This document shows, one piece after another, positions 8,423 through 17,626 of a stretch of DNA of 44,187 nt. The stretch is from Bordetella parapertussis. Its GTDB lineage: Bacteria > Pseudomonadota > Gammaproteobacteria > Burkholderiales > SG8-41. The position numbers were made by a program, and so were the translations under genes. Positions within the stretch are counted from its first letter, which is position 1. Every line of letters starts with the position of its first letter. The stretch is taken from positions 1 to 44,187 of the forward strand of contig CAMBCF010000034.1 in assembly GCA_945864585.1 (NCBI GenBank). The letters are read 5' to 3'. Below the pieces are notes generated by a model. The model was not told the origin of the DNA. It made no database searches and saw nothing but the letters and a program-made list of their open reading frames with translations.

Positions 8423-9267
8423 GTCACGACGTCGAGAGCGCGACAGTGCAGCAACTGGACGCTGAGGCGCGGCGCTCCGAGTCTGCGTGCGGCGACGGCA
8501 GCATGGTGTGGCGCGACTGGGGCGATGGGCCCGCGCTTGTCTTGCTCCACGGCGGGGTTGGCTCGTGGCAGCACTGGGTGCGTACTGTGCCGGCCTTCAG
8601 TCCCAGTCACCGCGTGCTGGCGCCCGATCTGCCGGGGCTTGGCGAGTCTGCGAATCCGCCCGCGCCGCCGCAGATGACCACCATCGCCGCCATTGTCGCG
8701 GCGGGAATCGACGGCCTGCTGGGTGCGCAGGCATCCTACGACCTCGTCGGCTTTTCGTTCGGCGCCTCGTTGGGCGGGCACGTTGCGCTGCTGCACGGCG
8801 CGCGCGTGCGCTCTCTGACACTGCTCGGTGCGGGCGGGCTGGTGCGGCCGCACACGCCCATGACACTCGAACGCGTGCGCGACAAAACCGGCGAGGCGCG
8901 CGTGCAGGCGCACCGCACCAACCTCGCGCGCACGATCATCGCGGATCCGGCACGGATCGACGACCTCGCACTCGCCATCCAGGAATGGAACGTGCAGCAC
9001 TCGCGGCTCGACAGCCCGGCCCTGATCACGCTGCGGCCGCTCGCCGTGTCGCTGCCGCAACTGCGCGTGCCGGTGAATGCGATTTGGGGAGAGCGCGACC
9101 AGATTGCCTACTATACGTTGGAGGATCGGATCGCCGCGCTGCGCGTGCTGCGCCCGGCGATTGAACCCCATATCATTCCCCTGGCCGGCCACTGGGCCGC
9201 CTACGAGGCGCCCGGCGAATTTAACGCCATGCTCGCGCAATTGCTGCGCGCGGCGGCGGTCGCATAA
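8419..9267 (+). CDS. Alpha/beta hydrolase (second of operon)
   Basis: A 282-residue alpha/beta hydrolase, only distantly similar to the one at 6387. It has LLHGGVGSWQHW (around 36-47), DLPGLGES, the nucleophile elbow GFSFGAS (serine near 113), the acid candidate in WGERDQIAYY (near 228) and the histidine in LAGHWAAYEAP (near 258). The GG after LLH and the tryptophan pair resemble meta-cleavage-product and related C-C hydrolases, but this is only suggestive. Translation is coupled to the monooxygenase gene by an ATGA overlap, and the MaoC-type gene follows after 26 bases. Confidence 0.85.
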   Translation: MSHDVESATVQQLDAEARRSESACGDGSMVWRDWGDGPALVLLHGGVGSWQHWVRTVPAFSPSHRVLAPDLPGLGESANPPAPPQMTTIAAIVAAGIDGLLGAQASYDLVGFSFGASLGGHVALLHGARVRSLTLLGAGGLVRPHTPMTLERVRDKTGEARVQAHRTNLARTIIADPARIDDLALAIQEWNVQHSRLDSPALITLRPLAVSLPQLRVPVNAIWGERDQIAYYTLEDRIAALRVLRPAIEPHIIPLAGHWAAYEAPGEFNAMLAQLLRAAAVA

Positions 9268-9293
9268 GCGCAGGCGAAACGCCGCAGCATCCT

Positions 9294-10301
9294 ATGGCCA
9301 CCGCGCCGCAAGAAAATCTGTGGGACTACGACGCCGTGGAACCCGGTCAGGACGGCTTCCCCACAGTCGTCACGCTGAGCGCCGAGCACATCGCCGCCTA
9401 TGCGCGGGTGGCGCAGAATCCCGATCCGCGGTTCCATGCATCCGCGGCGAACACCGAATATGGCGGCGCACTGGTCGCGATGCCGACGATGGTGCTCGCC
9501 TACGCGCCGCTGCTGCGCGACGAGATCGCCGAACGCCAGGGCTTCGTTGCGCTGGAAGAGTCCAAGACTGCGCGCCGTCAGACCCCGTTTGCCAAGTGCG
9601 AGATCAACTGGTTTCGTCCGGTGCGCGCCGGGGATACGCTCACCGGCACGCGCCGCGTTCTGGAAAAGTATGAGCGCCGGGGCAGCCGCTTTGTCACCTT
9701 TCGCGTCGAGGCCAGCAATCAGGCAGGCGAGCCGGTGGCCCGCTACGACTACACCTGCATCTTCTCCTACGCCAAGGGCCAGCGTGATGTGCCCCGCGAA
9801 CCGGGGATGGCGCAGCCGCCGCTCGCGCACGCTGCGGCGGCAGTGACCACAAACGTACTAGGGCGCTGGCTCACCTTCGACGCCATCGCCGTCGGCGACC
9901 CGTTGGCGCCGCTGGCGCTGTCGGAGAGCCAGGAGATTATGTTGCGCAAGAACGGATTGCGCCTGGCAGGCAAACCCAAGCCCAGCAACATCCACACCGA
10001 CGAAGAATTTGCGCGGAAAAATATTTTTGCCGGCATGGTCAACTCCGGTCCGGCCACCCTGTCGTATGTCGATCAGATGCTGCAGCGCTCGTTCCCGCTG
10101 CGCGCGTTCTACGACGGCGGCCGCTTGCTGATGCGGGCCATCACGCCTTTTCGCGCCGGCGACACGGTGACTTTCGCCGGAGAGGTGACCGGCAAGCGGC
10201 AAGATGACGGCAACAAGATCGTCGACTGCCGGGTGCGCGGCATCAACCAGCGGGGCGAGCTGGTGTGCCTGTGTGATGCTACGATGGTGCTGCCGGCATG
10301 A
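9294..10301 (+). CDS. Double hot-dog MaoC-like dehydratase/hydratase
   Basis: A 335-residue protein that reads as two hot-dog domains. The N-terminal half (about 1-160) resembles FAS1-type dehydratase domains, with MPTMVLAYAPLL and EINWFRPVRAGDTL. The C-terminal half (about 190-335) carries a MaoC-like segment, SNIHTDEEFARKNIFAGMV, holding the histidine and acidic residues typical of enoyl-CoA hydratases. It probably hydrates or dehydrates a CoA ester in the pathway served by the preceding hydrolases and monooxygenase. Its 3' end overlaps the convergent large-subunit gene by 23 bases. Confidence 0.82.
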   Translation: MATAPQENLWDYDAVEPGQDGFPTVVTLSAEHIAAYARVAQNPDPRFHASAANTEYGGALVAMPTMVLAYAPLLRDEIAERQGFVALEESKTARRQTPFAKCEINWFRPVRAGDTLTGTRRVLEKYERRGSRFVTFRVEASNQAGEPVARYDYTCIFSYAKGQRDVPREPGMAQPPLAHAAAAVTTNVLGRWLTFDAIAVGDPLAPLALSESQEIMLRKNGLRLAGKPKPSNIHTDEEFARKNIFAGMVNSGPATLSYVDQMLQRSFPLRAFYDGGRLLMRAITPFRAGDTVTFAGEVTGKRQDDGNKIVDCRVRGINQRGELVCLCDATMVLPA

Positions 10302-12693
10302 CCGCAAGCGCGCCATCATCATCGCCGCGAGGGCCGCGCGCAGCTTGAATCGCCCGCCAGATGCGCTCCGGCGTTGCCGGCATTTCAATGTGCTTCACGC
10401 CAAATTCGGACAGCGCATCCACCACCGCGTTGATCACCACGCCGAGTGCGGGCGTGGTGCCGCCTTCACCCGCTGGGCGCATGCCGAGCGGGTGCGTGGT
10501 GCACGGCACTTCGCTGATTTCGGTATCAAAAAACGGAAAGTTGTCCGCGCGCGGCATCGCATAATCCATGAACGAACCGGTCAATGGCTGTCCGCTGCGA
10601 GGGTCGTAATAACATTGTTCGAGCAGCGCCTGTCCCACGCCCTGGGCAATACCGCCATGCACCTGGCCGTGAATAATCATCGGGTTCACCGCTCGCCCCA
10701 CGTCATCCACCGCCGAATACTTCACGATCTCCAGCGTCCCCAATGCGGGATCGATTTCGACTTCACACACATGGCAGCCATACGGAAAGCTTGCAACCGT
10801 GAAGGTTTCATCCGAGAACGCAGCCAGCGGCCCGCGTAAATCTTCGGGTAAATCCGTAAGCTGTGTCGCAGCTGCCGCGATCTCGAACAGGCTTGCAGAA
10901 CGCTCCGCGCCCCCGGCACGGAAGCGGCCGTGCTCAAAGCGCACCACACTCGGATCACATTCCATCAGGCGCGCGGCGATGCGCGTGCCCTTGGCGATAA
11001 TCTGTTTCGCGCAATTCCATATCACCACGCTGCCCATACGCATGCCGCGCCCGGAATGCGTGCCGCCGCCGACGCTGACGATGTCGGTATCGCCGGCGAT
11101 GATCTGCACTTGCGCTATAGGCACGCCCAGCCATTCGTTGATCAGTTGCGCGAAGCTCGTCTCGTGTCCCTGCCCGTTGGAGACAATTCCGATTACGACC
11201 TCTATGCGGCCCGCGCCTTCGCCATCAGGATGCACGCTCACTTCGGCGCGTTCGCGCGGGATGCCGGTTGCGGTATCGACGTAATTGGCGATGCCGATGC
11301 CGCGGCATTTTCCGCGTGCCCCGGCCTCGGCACGGCGCGCGGCAAAGCCCGGCCAATCACCCAGCGTGAGCGCTTTTTCCATCGCCGCGGGATAATCGCC
11401 GCTGTCGTAGAGCATGCCAAAGGGATTGGTGTAGGGAAGTTCCGCTGCGCTGAGCAGGTTGCGGCGCCGCAGTTCAACCCGCTCAAAGCCGAATTCGCGT
11501 GCGGCAATGTCGATCAAGCGCTCCATCACATACATGACTTCGGGCCGCCCGGCGCTGCGGTAGGGGCGGGTGATCATGGTGTTGCTCACCACCGCGCGCG
11601 CGCGAAAATGCGCGGCAGGCACGCGATAGATGCTCGACATGATCTCGACTCCTTTTTTCAGCGGGCCGTAATTCGTCGGGTGTGACCCCTGATTGCTGAG
11701 GTTCGAGCCGCGCATGGCGAGAAATTTGCCGTCTTTATCGAGCGCCAGTTCCGCGCTCACCGCGAGATCGCGGCCCTGATAGTCGCTGACAAACGCCTCG
11801 CTGCGCTCGCAGGTCCATTTCACCGGACGCCCCACGCGGCGCGCCGCCCACGCCACCAGCGCGAATTCGGGATAGATCATGCCGCGGGTGCCGAAGTTAC
11901 CGCCCACGTCGCCCATCACTACGCGCACGTTTTCGGTGGGCACATCGAGCATCAACGCGAGGTCTTGCTTCAGGCGCACCGCACCGCCACTGCCGGCATA
12001 CAGTGTGTAGCGTTGCGTAGCCGCGTCAAAGTCACAGACAGCAGCACGCGGCTCCATCGGCACACCGGTCACCCGCTGGATCCAGCTATCGAATTTCGCG
12101 ATATGCGCGGCGCGCGCAAAGGCGGCTGTAGTCGCATCTTTGTCGCCGACATCGGCATCCAACGACACGTTCGACGCTGCGTTTTCCCACAAGCGCGGCG
12201 CGTCCGCCTGCGTGGCGGCTACTGTTGCGGTGACCGCCGGCAGAATCTCGTAATCGACTTCAACCTGCTCAGCGCCGTCCTTCGCACTGTCGATAGTTTG
12301 CGCAATCACCATCGCCATGGCTTCACCGGCATAACGCACCCGGCCCAGGGCCAGCGCGTAATGCGGCGCGTCAAAGCCCGCGAAGCCTTCGCGATTGACG
12401 AGTTGCGGTTCCGCGGGACTGTTGGATTGCGGTTTGTGCGGGAGGGGTTTCAAGCCGTCGGCGAGCATGTCCGTGCCGCTCAGGACCGCCAGCACGCGGG
12501 GTACCGCCAGCGCCTTGCGGCTGTCGAGGGCGCGGATATGCGCGTGCGCATGCGGCGAGCGCAGCATCACGGCATACACTTGCTGCGGCAGGTTCACATC
12601 GTCGCTGAAACAACCCCTGCCTGTGACAAAGCGCAGGTCTTCCTTGCGTCGTACGGGTTGCCCGATACGCTCACTATGTGCTGTCAGGGGCAT
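10279..12693 (-). CDS. Xanthine dehydrogenase-family molybdenum subunit, paralogue 1
   Basis: An 804-residue molybdopterin-binding large subunit (CoxL/XdhB type). It opens with IGQPVRRKEDLRFVTGRG, the a/b hammerhead domain covers roughly residues 20-140, and molybdopterin contact motifs follow: GGNFGTRG (about 270), PYRSAGRPE (about 385) and the C-terminal MRPAGEGGTTPALG with the base glutamate near 743. It lacks the CSFR active-site loop of true form I CO dehydrogenase, so an aromatic, N-heterocyclic or aldehyde substrate is more likely. The ATG at 12693 has AGGAG nine bases before it. It is the last gene of the minus-strand operon, 16 bases after a Bug receptor, and duplicates the large subunit at 13780-16146. 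Confidence 0.9.
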   Translation of the reverse strand: MPLTAHSERIGQPVRRKEDLRFVTGRGCFSDDVNLPQQVYAVMLRSPHAHAHIRALDSRKALAVPRVLAVLSGTDMLADGLKPLPHKPQSNSPAEPQLVNREGFAGFDAPHYALALGRVRYAGEAMAMVIAQTIDSAKDGAEQVEVDYEILPAVTATVAATQADAPRLWENAASNVSLDADVGDKDATTAAFARAAHIAKFDSWIQRVTGVPMEPRAAVCDFDAATQRYTLYAGSGGAVRLKQDLALMLDVPTENVRVVMGDVGGNFGTRGMIYPEFALVAWAARRVGRPVKWTCERSEAFVSDYQGRDLAVSAELALDKDGKFLAMRGSNLSNQGSHPTNYGPLKKGVEIMSSIYRVPAAHFRARAVVSNTMITRPYRSAGRPEVMYVMERLIDIAAREFGFERVELRRRNLLSAAELPYTNPFGMLYDSGDYPAAMEKALTLGDWPGFAARRAEAGARGKCRGIGIANYVDTATGIPRERAEVSVHPDGEGAGRIEVVIGIVSNGQGHETSFAQLINEWLGVPIAQVQIIAGDTDIVSVGGGTHSGRGMRMGSVVIWNCAKQIIAKGTRIAARLMECDPSVVRFEHGRFRAGGAERSASLFEIAAAATQLTDLPEDLRGPLAAFSDETFTVASFPYGCHVCEVEIDPALGTLEIVKYSAVDDVGRAVNPMIIHGQVHGGIAQGVGQALLEQCYYDPRSGQPLTGSFMDYAMPRADNFPFFDTEISEVPCTTHPLGMRPAGEGGTTPALGVVINAVVDALSEFGVKHIEMPATPERIWRAIQAARGPRGDDDGALAVMPAAPS

Positions 12694-12709
12694 TCAGGTT
12701 TGCTCCTGC

Positions 12710-13669
12710 TTAATCGAGTGCAACTTTAAAACCTTTGGTCACGATTTCCCATTTGGCGATTTCCGCTTTGATATGTGCGGCAAATTCTTCCGGGGAATTG
12801 GCGATGGGCTGCGAGCCTGCGGCAACAAATTGTTGCGTTACCTTGGCGCTGCTGATGGCTTTTACGAGGGCTGCGTGTAATGCCAATATGATATCGCGCG
12901 GCGTCGCGGCCGGCGCCAGCAAACCCACCCATTGCACAATTTCGTAGCCGGGCAGGGTCTCGGCGATCGCGGGTAGTTGCGGGAATATTTTTGAGCGTTT
13001 CGCGCCGGTGGTGGCAATCGCGCGCAGCTTGCCGGCGTGGGACTGCTGCACCACGCTGGGCCCGCCGAAATAAATGGTTGTTTCGCCGCTCACCGTCGCA
13101 ATCACTGCGGGGCCGCCGCCCTTGTACGGCACGTGCACGATGTCGAGGTGGGCGCGCTGCCTGAATAACTCCCCTGCCAGATGCGCCACCGAAAGATTGC
13201 CGGCGGACGCAAAGGTGATTTGCCCCGGGCGGCTTTTGGCGATGGTGATCAAATCGGTTACGGTTTTCACCGGCATCGACGGATGGATAACCAGCGCATA
13301 GTCGGCGGAGTCGATGAGGCTCACCGGCGCGAAATCCCTCACCGCATCGTACGGCAACTTCGCGCGAGTGGCGGGAAGAATTGCATTCGGCCCGGCGGTG
13401 CCGAGTAACAGCGTGTAGCCGTCAGGTGCTGCGCGGGCCGCGAGTTCGGTGCCGATACGGCCAGTCGCGCCCGCGCGGTTTTCCACAACCATCTGCCAGC
13501 CTGCGGTCTCGGCCAACGCTTGCGTCAGGATGCGCGCGGTCGCGTCCGTTCCGCCACCAGGCGGGAACGGCACGATCAGGCGTATCGGGCGATTGGGGTA
13601 GGGCTGCGCTTGTGAGGTGATGGCGCTGGCGAGGAGCGCTATACCGAAAGTGCGAGGGATAAAACTCAC
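12710..13669 (-). CDS. Bug/TctC periplasmic solute receptor 1
   Basis: A 319-residue receptor of the Bug (tripartite tricarboxylate transporter substrate-binding) family, which binds carboxylates and other small molecules in the periplasm. It shows a signal peptide ending near SQAQ, the start PYPNRPIRLIVPFPPGGGTD with its glycine-rich ligand loop, VVENRAGA, APDGYTLLLG, DFAPVSL and HVPYKGGGPA, in the usual order. The start is GTG at 13669, with AAGGA nine bases upstream. It sits between the two molybdenum large subunits, so it probably captures the substrate of that enzyme. No TctA or TctB gene is present. Confidence 0.93.
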   Translation of the reverse strand: MSFIPRTFGIALLASAITSQAQPYPNRPIRLIVPFPPGGGTDATARILTQALAETAGWQMVVENRAGATGRIGTELAARAAPDGYTLLLGTAGPNAILPATRAKLPYDAVRDFAPVSLIDSADYALVIHPSMPVKTVTDLITIAKSRPGQITFASAGNLSVAHLAGELFRQRAHLDIVHVPYKGGGPAVIATVSGETTIYFGGPSVVQQSHAGKLRAIATTGAKRSKIFPQLPAIAETLPGYEIVQWVGLLAPAATPRDIILALHAALVKAISSAKVTQQFVAAGSQPIANSPEEFAAHIKAEIAKWEIVTKGFKVALD

Positions 13670-13699
13670 AACTATTTTTCCTTAAACAGCGAACGTAGG

Positions 13700-13722
13700 G
13701 TGGGCACGCTTTTTGTGCCCAC
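13700..13722. repeat. Hairpin between large-subunit paralogue 2 and the Bug gene
   Basis: Eight-base perfect arms, gtgggcac and gtgcccac, enclose a seven-base T-rich loop. Palindromes of this gtagggtgggcac type are common intergenic repeats in betaproteobacteria. It lies within the operon and could act as a partial terminator or as an RNA-stabilising structure. A run of nine C residues follows at 13770-13778, just beyond the stop codon of the large subunit. Confidence 0.6.
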
Positions 13723-13779
13723 GCGTTTCGGGGTGGTTGATGTTCGACCGCGTAGGCAAAGGCGTTTTGCCCCCCCCCG

Positions 13780-16146
13780 TTACAATAACTGCGCAGCGTG
13801 AATCGCGCGCCAGATACGCTCCGGCGTCGCCGGCATTTCAATGTGCTTCACGCCAAATTCGGACAGCGCATCCACCACCGCGTTGATCACCACGCCAAGC
13901 GCGGGCGTGGTGCCGCCTTCACCCGCCGGACGCATGCCGAGCGGGTGCGTGGTGCACGGCACTTCGCTGATTAGCGTATCAAAAAACGGAAAGTTGTCCG
14001 CCCGCGGCATCGCATAATCCATGAATGAACCGGTCAGCGGCTGCCCGCTGCGAGGGTCGTAATAACATTGTTCGAGCAGCGCCTGCCCCACGCCCTGGGC
14101 AATACCGCCATGCACCTGGCCGTGAATAATCATCGGGTTCACCGCGCGCCCCACGTCATCCACTGCCGAATAGCGAACGATTTCCACGGTGCCAAGAGTG
14201 GGATCGATTTCGACTTCGCACACATGACAGCCATACGGAAAACTCGCCTCATTGAAGGTCTCGTCACTGAAGGCTGCCAGCGGGCCGCGCAAATCCTCCG
14301 GCAGATCCTTCAACTGTGTGGCGGCAGCGGCCACCTCGAACAGGCTTGCCGAGCGCTTGGTACCGCCCGCTTGAAAGCGGCCGTGCGCGAATTGAATGTT
14401 GCTCGGATCGCACTCCAGCAGGCGCGCTGCGATGCGCGTGCCCTTGGCGATAATCTGCTTCGCACTATTCCAGATGACGACGCTGCCCATGCGCATGCCG
14501 CGGCCCGAATGCGTGCCGCCGCCGACCTGCACAATATCGGTGTCACCGGTGATCAGCCGCACGCTTTCTATGGGAACGCCCAGCCACTCGTGCACCAGTT
14601 GCGCGAAGCTGGTTTCGTGGCCCTGGCCGTTGGAGACCGTGCCGATGACGACATCGACACGGCCCTCACTTTCGCCACCTGCGTGCACCGTGATCTCCGC
14701 CCGCTCGCGCGGTGCGCCGGTAGCGGTGTCCACGTAATTCGCGATGCCGATGCCGCGGCATTTGCCACGCGATTTTGCTTCGGCGCGGCGCGCGGCAAAA
14801 CCCGCCCAATCACTGAGCTTGAGCACGCTGTTCATGGCGTCGTGATAGTCGCCGCTGTCGTAGTGCATGCCGAACGGATTGGTGTACGGCAGTTCGCTTG
14901 AAGTGAGCAGATTGCGCCGCCGCAGTTCGATGCGATCAAAGCCGAATTCCTGCGCGGCGATATCGATCAGCCGCTCCATGACAAACATCACTTCCGGCCG
15001 GCCCGAGCTGCGATAGGGGCGCGTGGGTGTGGTGTTGCTCACCACCGCGCGCGCGCGAAAATTCGCACACGGCATGCGGTAGATGCTCGACATGATCTCC
15101 ACGCCTTTTTGCAAAGGCGTGAAACTGCCGGTGTGTCCACCGGCGTTGCCGATGTTCGAGCCGCGCAGAGCGAGAAAATTTCCCTTGGCGTCGAGCGCCA
15201 GTTCCGCGCTCACCGCCAGATCACGCCCCTGAAAATCGCTGACGAAGGCTTCATGCCGCTCGCAGGTCCATTTCACCGGGCGTCCGATGCGTCGTGCCGC
15301 CCATGGCACCAGCGCGAACTCCGGATAAATCATGCCGCGCGTGCCGAAGTTGCCGCCCACGTCATCCATGGTGACGCGCACCTTGGCAGGCGGCACATCC
15401 AGTATCAGCGCGAGATCCAGTTTCAGACGCACCGAGCCGCCGCTGCCTGCATGCAGCGTGTAGCGTTGCGTCGCGCTGTCATAGTCGCCGACAGCGGCGC
15501 GCGGCTCCATCGGTACGCCGGTCACGCGTTGCACCCAGGTCTCGAGTTTCGCGATATGCGCGGCGCGCGCAAAGGCCGCAGCCGTGGCCTCCTTGGCGCC
15601 CACATCAGCATCGAGGCAGACGTTCGATGCCGCCTCGTCCCACAGTCGCGGCGCATCCGCCTGTGTTGCGGCGATGGTGCCAGTGACTGCGCGCAGCACC
15701 TCGTAATCGACCTCAAGCTGTTCGGCGCCATCCTTCGCCATATCCACAGTCTGCGCGATCACCATCGCCACCACTTCGCCGACGTAACGCACCTTGTCCA
15801 GCGCCATCGAATAGCACGGCGTCACAAAGGGCGGCGTGCCGTCGCTGTTGGCGAGGCGAATTTCCGCCGGATGCAGCGTGAATGGATTGTACGGAATGTG
15901 CTTGAGCCCATCGGCGCGAAATTCCACACCGGTGAGCACCGCCAGCACGCCGGGCACTGCCAATGCTTTGCGGCTGTCGATACTGCGAATGCGTGCGTGC
16001 GCGTGGGGCGAGCGCAGCATGACGGCGTAGACCTGTTGCGGCAGGTTTACGTCATCGCTGAATCGGCCCCTGCCGGTGAGCAGGCGTAGATCTTCCTTGC
16101 GCCGGACCGGTTCGCCGATGCGGCTGCTGTTGGCGACTAGAGACAC
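13780..16146 (-). CDS. Xanthine dehydrogenase-family molybdenum subunit, paralogue 2
   Basis: A 788-residue molybdopterin-binding large subunit, co-linear with the FAD and 2Fe-2S subunit genes upstream of it, and so the original catalytic partner. It shows IGEPVRRKEDLRLLTGRG, GGNFGTRG, PYRSSGRPE and MRPAGEGGTTPALG with the base glutamate near 743, the same position as in paralogue 1. By eye the two proteins are about 80 percent identical overall. The last ~370 bases of the genes are far closer, with about 18 mismatches. The GTG at 16146 is the only in-frame start near the previous gene; no strong ribosome site is visible, so the start is less sure. Confidence 0.9.
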   Translation of the reverse strand: MSLVANSSRIGEPVRRKEDLRLLTGRGRFSDDVNLPQQVYAVMLRSPHAHARIRSIDSRKALAVPGVLAVLTGVEFRADGLKHIPYNPFTLHPAEIRLANSDGTPPFVTPCYSMALDKVRYVGEVVAMVIAQTVDMAKDGAEQLEVDYEVLRAVTGTIAATQADAPRLWDEAASNVCLDADVGAKEATAAAFARAAHIAKLETWVQRVTGVPMEPRAAVGDYDSATQRYTLHAGSGGSVRLKLDLALILDVPPAKVRVTMDDVGGNFGTRGMIYPEFALVPWAARRIGRPVKWTCERHEAFVSDFQGRDLAVSAELALDAKGNFLALRGSNIGNAGGHTGSFTPLQKGVEIMSSIYRMPCANFRARAVVSNTTPTRPYRSSGRPEVMFVMERLIDIAAQEFGFDRIELRRRNLLTSSELPYTNPFGMHYDSGDYHDAMNSVLKLSDWAGFAARRAEAKSRGKCRGIGIANYVDTATGAPRERAEITVHAGGESEGRVDVVIGTVSNGQGHETSFAQLVHEWLGVPIESVRLITGDTDIVQVGGGTHSGRGMRMGSVVIWNSAKQIIAKGTRIAARLLECDPSNIQFAHGRFQAGGTKRSASLFEVAAAATQLKDLPEDLRGPLAAFSDETFNEASFPYGCHVCEVEIDPTLGTVEIVRYSAVDDVGRAVNPMIIHGQVHGGIAQGVGQALLEQCYYDPRSGQPLTGSFMDYAMPRADNFPFFDTLISEVPCTTHPLGMRPAGEGGTTPALGVVINAVVDALSEFGVKHIEMPATPERIWRAIHAAQLL

Positions 16147-16170
16147 AGCAGGGACATTCCGGTTCGCTGC

Positions 16171-16965
16171 CTAGCGCGCGGCCAGCACGGCGCGCCTGGC
16201 CATCTCGATTACGCTGTGCGCGCGGTACTCGGCGCTGGCATGTATATCGGCGTTAAGGTTTGCGGCATTGATGGCGATGCCGTCCAGCGCCGAGGGCGCA
16301 AAATGTTGGGTGAGAGCAGCTTCCGCTTCAGCCATGCGAAATACCGCGGGGCCTGCGCCGGTCACCGCCACCCGCACGCCGTTGCCGGTCTTCGCCACGA
16401 ACACACCGACGATGGCGAAACGGGAAGCGGGCTGGCGGTACTTGGCGTAAGCGGCTTTGTCAGCGAGCGGAAAATGCACTGCGGTGATGATTTCGCCTGG
16501 CAGCAGCGCAGTTTCAAACACGCCAGTAAAAAAATCGTCGCCCGCGATCCTGCGCTGGTTGGTAATTACGGTAGCGCCCAGGCCAACCACGCCTGCAGGA
16601 TAATCCGCCGCCGGGTCTGCATTAGCGATCGAGCCGCCCAGGGTGCCGCGATTGCGCACCAGCGGGTCCCCGATGCCCTCGGCCAGATCAGCCAACGCAG
16701 GCAGCGCGTTGCGCACGTCGGCGCTGGCGGCGACGACCGCATGCGGCGTCATGGCGCCGATCACCAGTGCATCGCCCTCGCGGCGGATGCCGCTGAGGTC
16801 TTGCAGGGCGCCAAGATCCACCAGCGCCGGGTGGCGGTTCAAACGCAGTTTCAAGCTGGGAATGAGGCTCATGCCGCCGGCCAGCAGCTTGTTGTCGCCG
16901 TTGGCCGCGAGCAGGGTGGCCGCTTGGTGCAGGCTGGCCGGTCGGTGATAGTCAAACGCGTACAT
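16171..16965 (-). CDS. Molybdenum hydroxylase FAD-binding subunit (CoxM-like)
   Basis: A 264-residue medium subunit that carries FAD between the iron-sulfur subunit and an external electron acceptor. Both FAD motifs are present: LLAGGMSLIP (near 27-36) and TLGGSIANADPAAD (near 108-121). The C-terminal CO_deh_flav_C-like domain covers about 170-264. The gene follows the 2Fe-2S subunit by 36 bases and precedes the large subunit by 24, the classic small-medium-large order. GGAG lies about ten bases upstream of the ATG. Confidence 0.93.
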   Translation of the reverse strand: MYAFDYHRPASLHQAATLLAANGDNKLLAGGMSLIPSLKLRLNRHPALVDLGALQDLSGIRREGDALVIGAMTPHAVVAASADVRNALPALADLAEGIGDPLVRNRGTLGGSIANADPAADYPAGVVGLGATVITNQRRIAGDDFFTGVFETALLPGEIITAVHFPLADKAAYAKYRQPASRFAIVGVFVAKTGNGVRVAVTGAGPAVFRMAEAEAALTQHFAPSALDGIAINAANLNADIHASAEYRAHSVIEMARRAVLAAR

Positions 16966-17001
16966 GGAATAAACGCTCCGGGGACTGTTACAGACGCCGC
17001 G

Positions 17002-17475
17002 CTAGGAATTTTTCATCGCGCGAGCGCCCGCCTGAACGGCGAGCACGATATTGTGATAGCCGGTGCAGCGGCAGATATTGCCTTCGAGCTGCGTGCGCAC
17101 GGTTTTCTCGTCGAGGTCAAAGCCCTTGCGCTTGACCATATCCAGCGCCGACATAATCATGCCCGGCGTGCAATAGCCGCATTGCAAGCCATGGTGTTCA
17201 CGAAACGCCTCTTGCATCGGATGCAGCTCGTCGCCGGTGGCGAGCCCTTCAATGGTGACTACGGCAGCACCTTGGCAGGACAACGCAAGCACGCTGCAGG
17301 ACTTGATGCCGATGCCGTCAAGATGCACGGTGCAGCAGCCGCACTGGCTGGTATCGCAGCCCACGTGTGTCCCGGTTAATTGCAGATGTTCGCGCAGGAA
17401 CTGCACCAGCAGCGTGCGCCCCTCGACGTTTCCAGTGACCGCTTTTCCGTTGACCGTCATTGCTACGGTGGGCAT
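17002..17475 (-). CDS. Molybdenum hydroxylase 2Fe-2S subunit (CoxS-like)
   Basis: A 157-residue small subunit with two iron-sulfur clusters. The N-terminal plant-type ferredoxin domain has [10 protein letters not shown] (around 39-48) and a fourth cysteine in SCSVLAL (about 60). The C-terminal helical domain has [10 protein letters not shown] (about 98-107) and [11 protein letters not shown] (about 132-142). All eight cysteine ligands are present. AGGAG precedes the ATG. This is the first gene of the operon 17475-10279; its promoter must lie in the ~150-base gap shared with the divergent Bug gene at 17627. Confidence 0.95.
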   Translation of the reverse strand: MPTVAMTVNGKAVTGNVEGRTLLVQFLREHLQLTGTHVGCDTSQCGCCTVHLDGIGIKSCSVLALSCQGAAVVTIEGLATGDELHPMQEAFREHHGLQCGYCTPGMIMSALDMVKRKGFDLDEKTVRTQLEGNICRCTGYHNIVLAVQAGARAMKNS

Positions 17476-17626
17476 GATTACGCGCTCCTGCTATTCATCC
17501 TGCGGATTGCCGTGCGATATTGGAACGGTGGCGCCAGCGTGTCAACGGATGGCTTGCAGCGGCTGCGCAGTGCTGATGCGATGTGTCATGATAGCGCTAT
17601 TCCGTTGCGCAGTGGATGGGAGCGAG

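Noticed and set aside
10279-16146. Form I carbon monoxide dehydrogenase
   Set aside because: Neither large subunit has the CSFR active-site loop; both have PYRS(A/S)GRPE, which points to other hydroxylases of the family.
10930-17379. Several long plus-strand frames opposite the molybdenum hydroxylase genes (for example 15109-16089 and 16216-17379)
   Set aside because: They are antisense shadows typical of GC-rich genes; their translations are rich in Arg, His and Ala without domain patterns.
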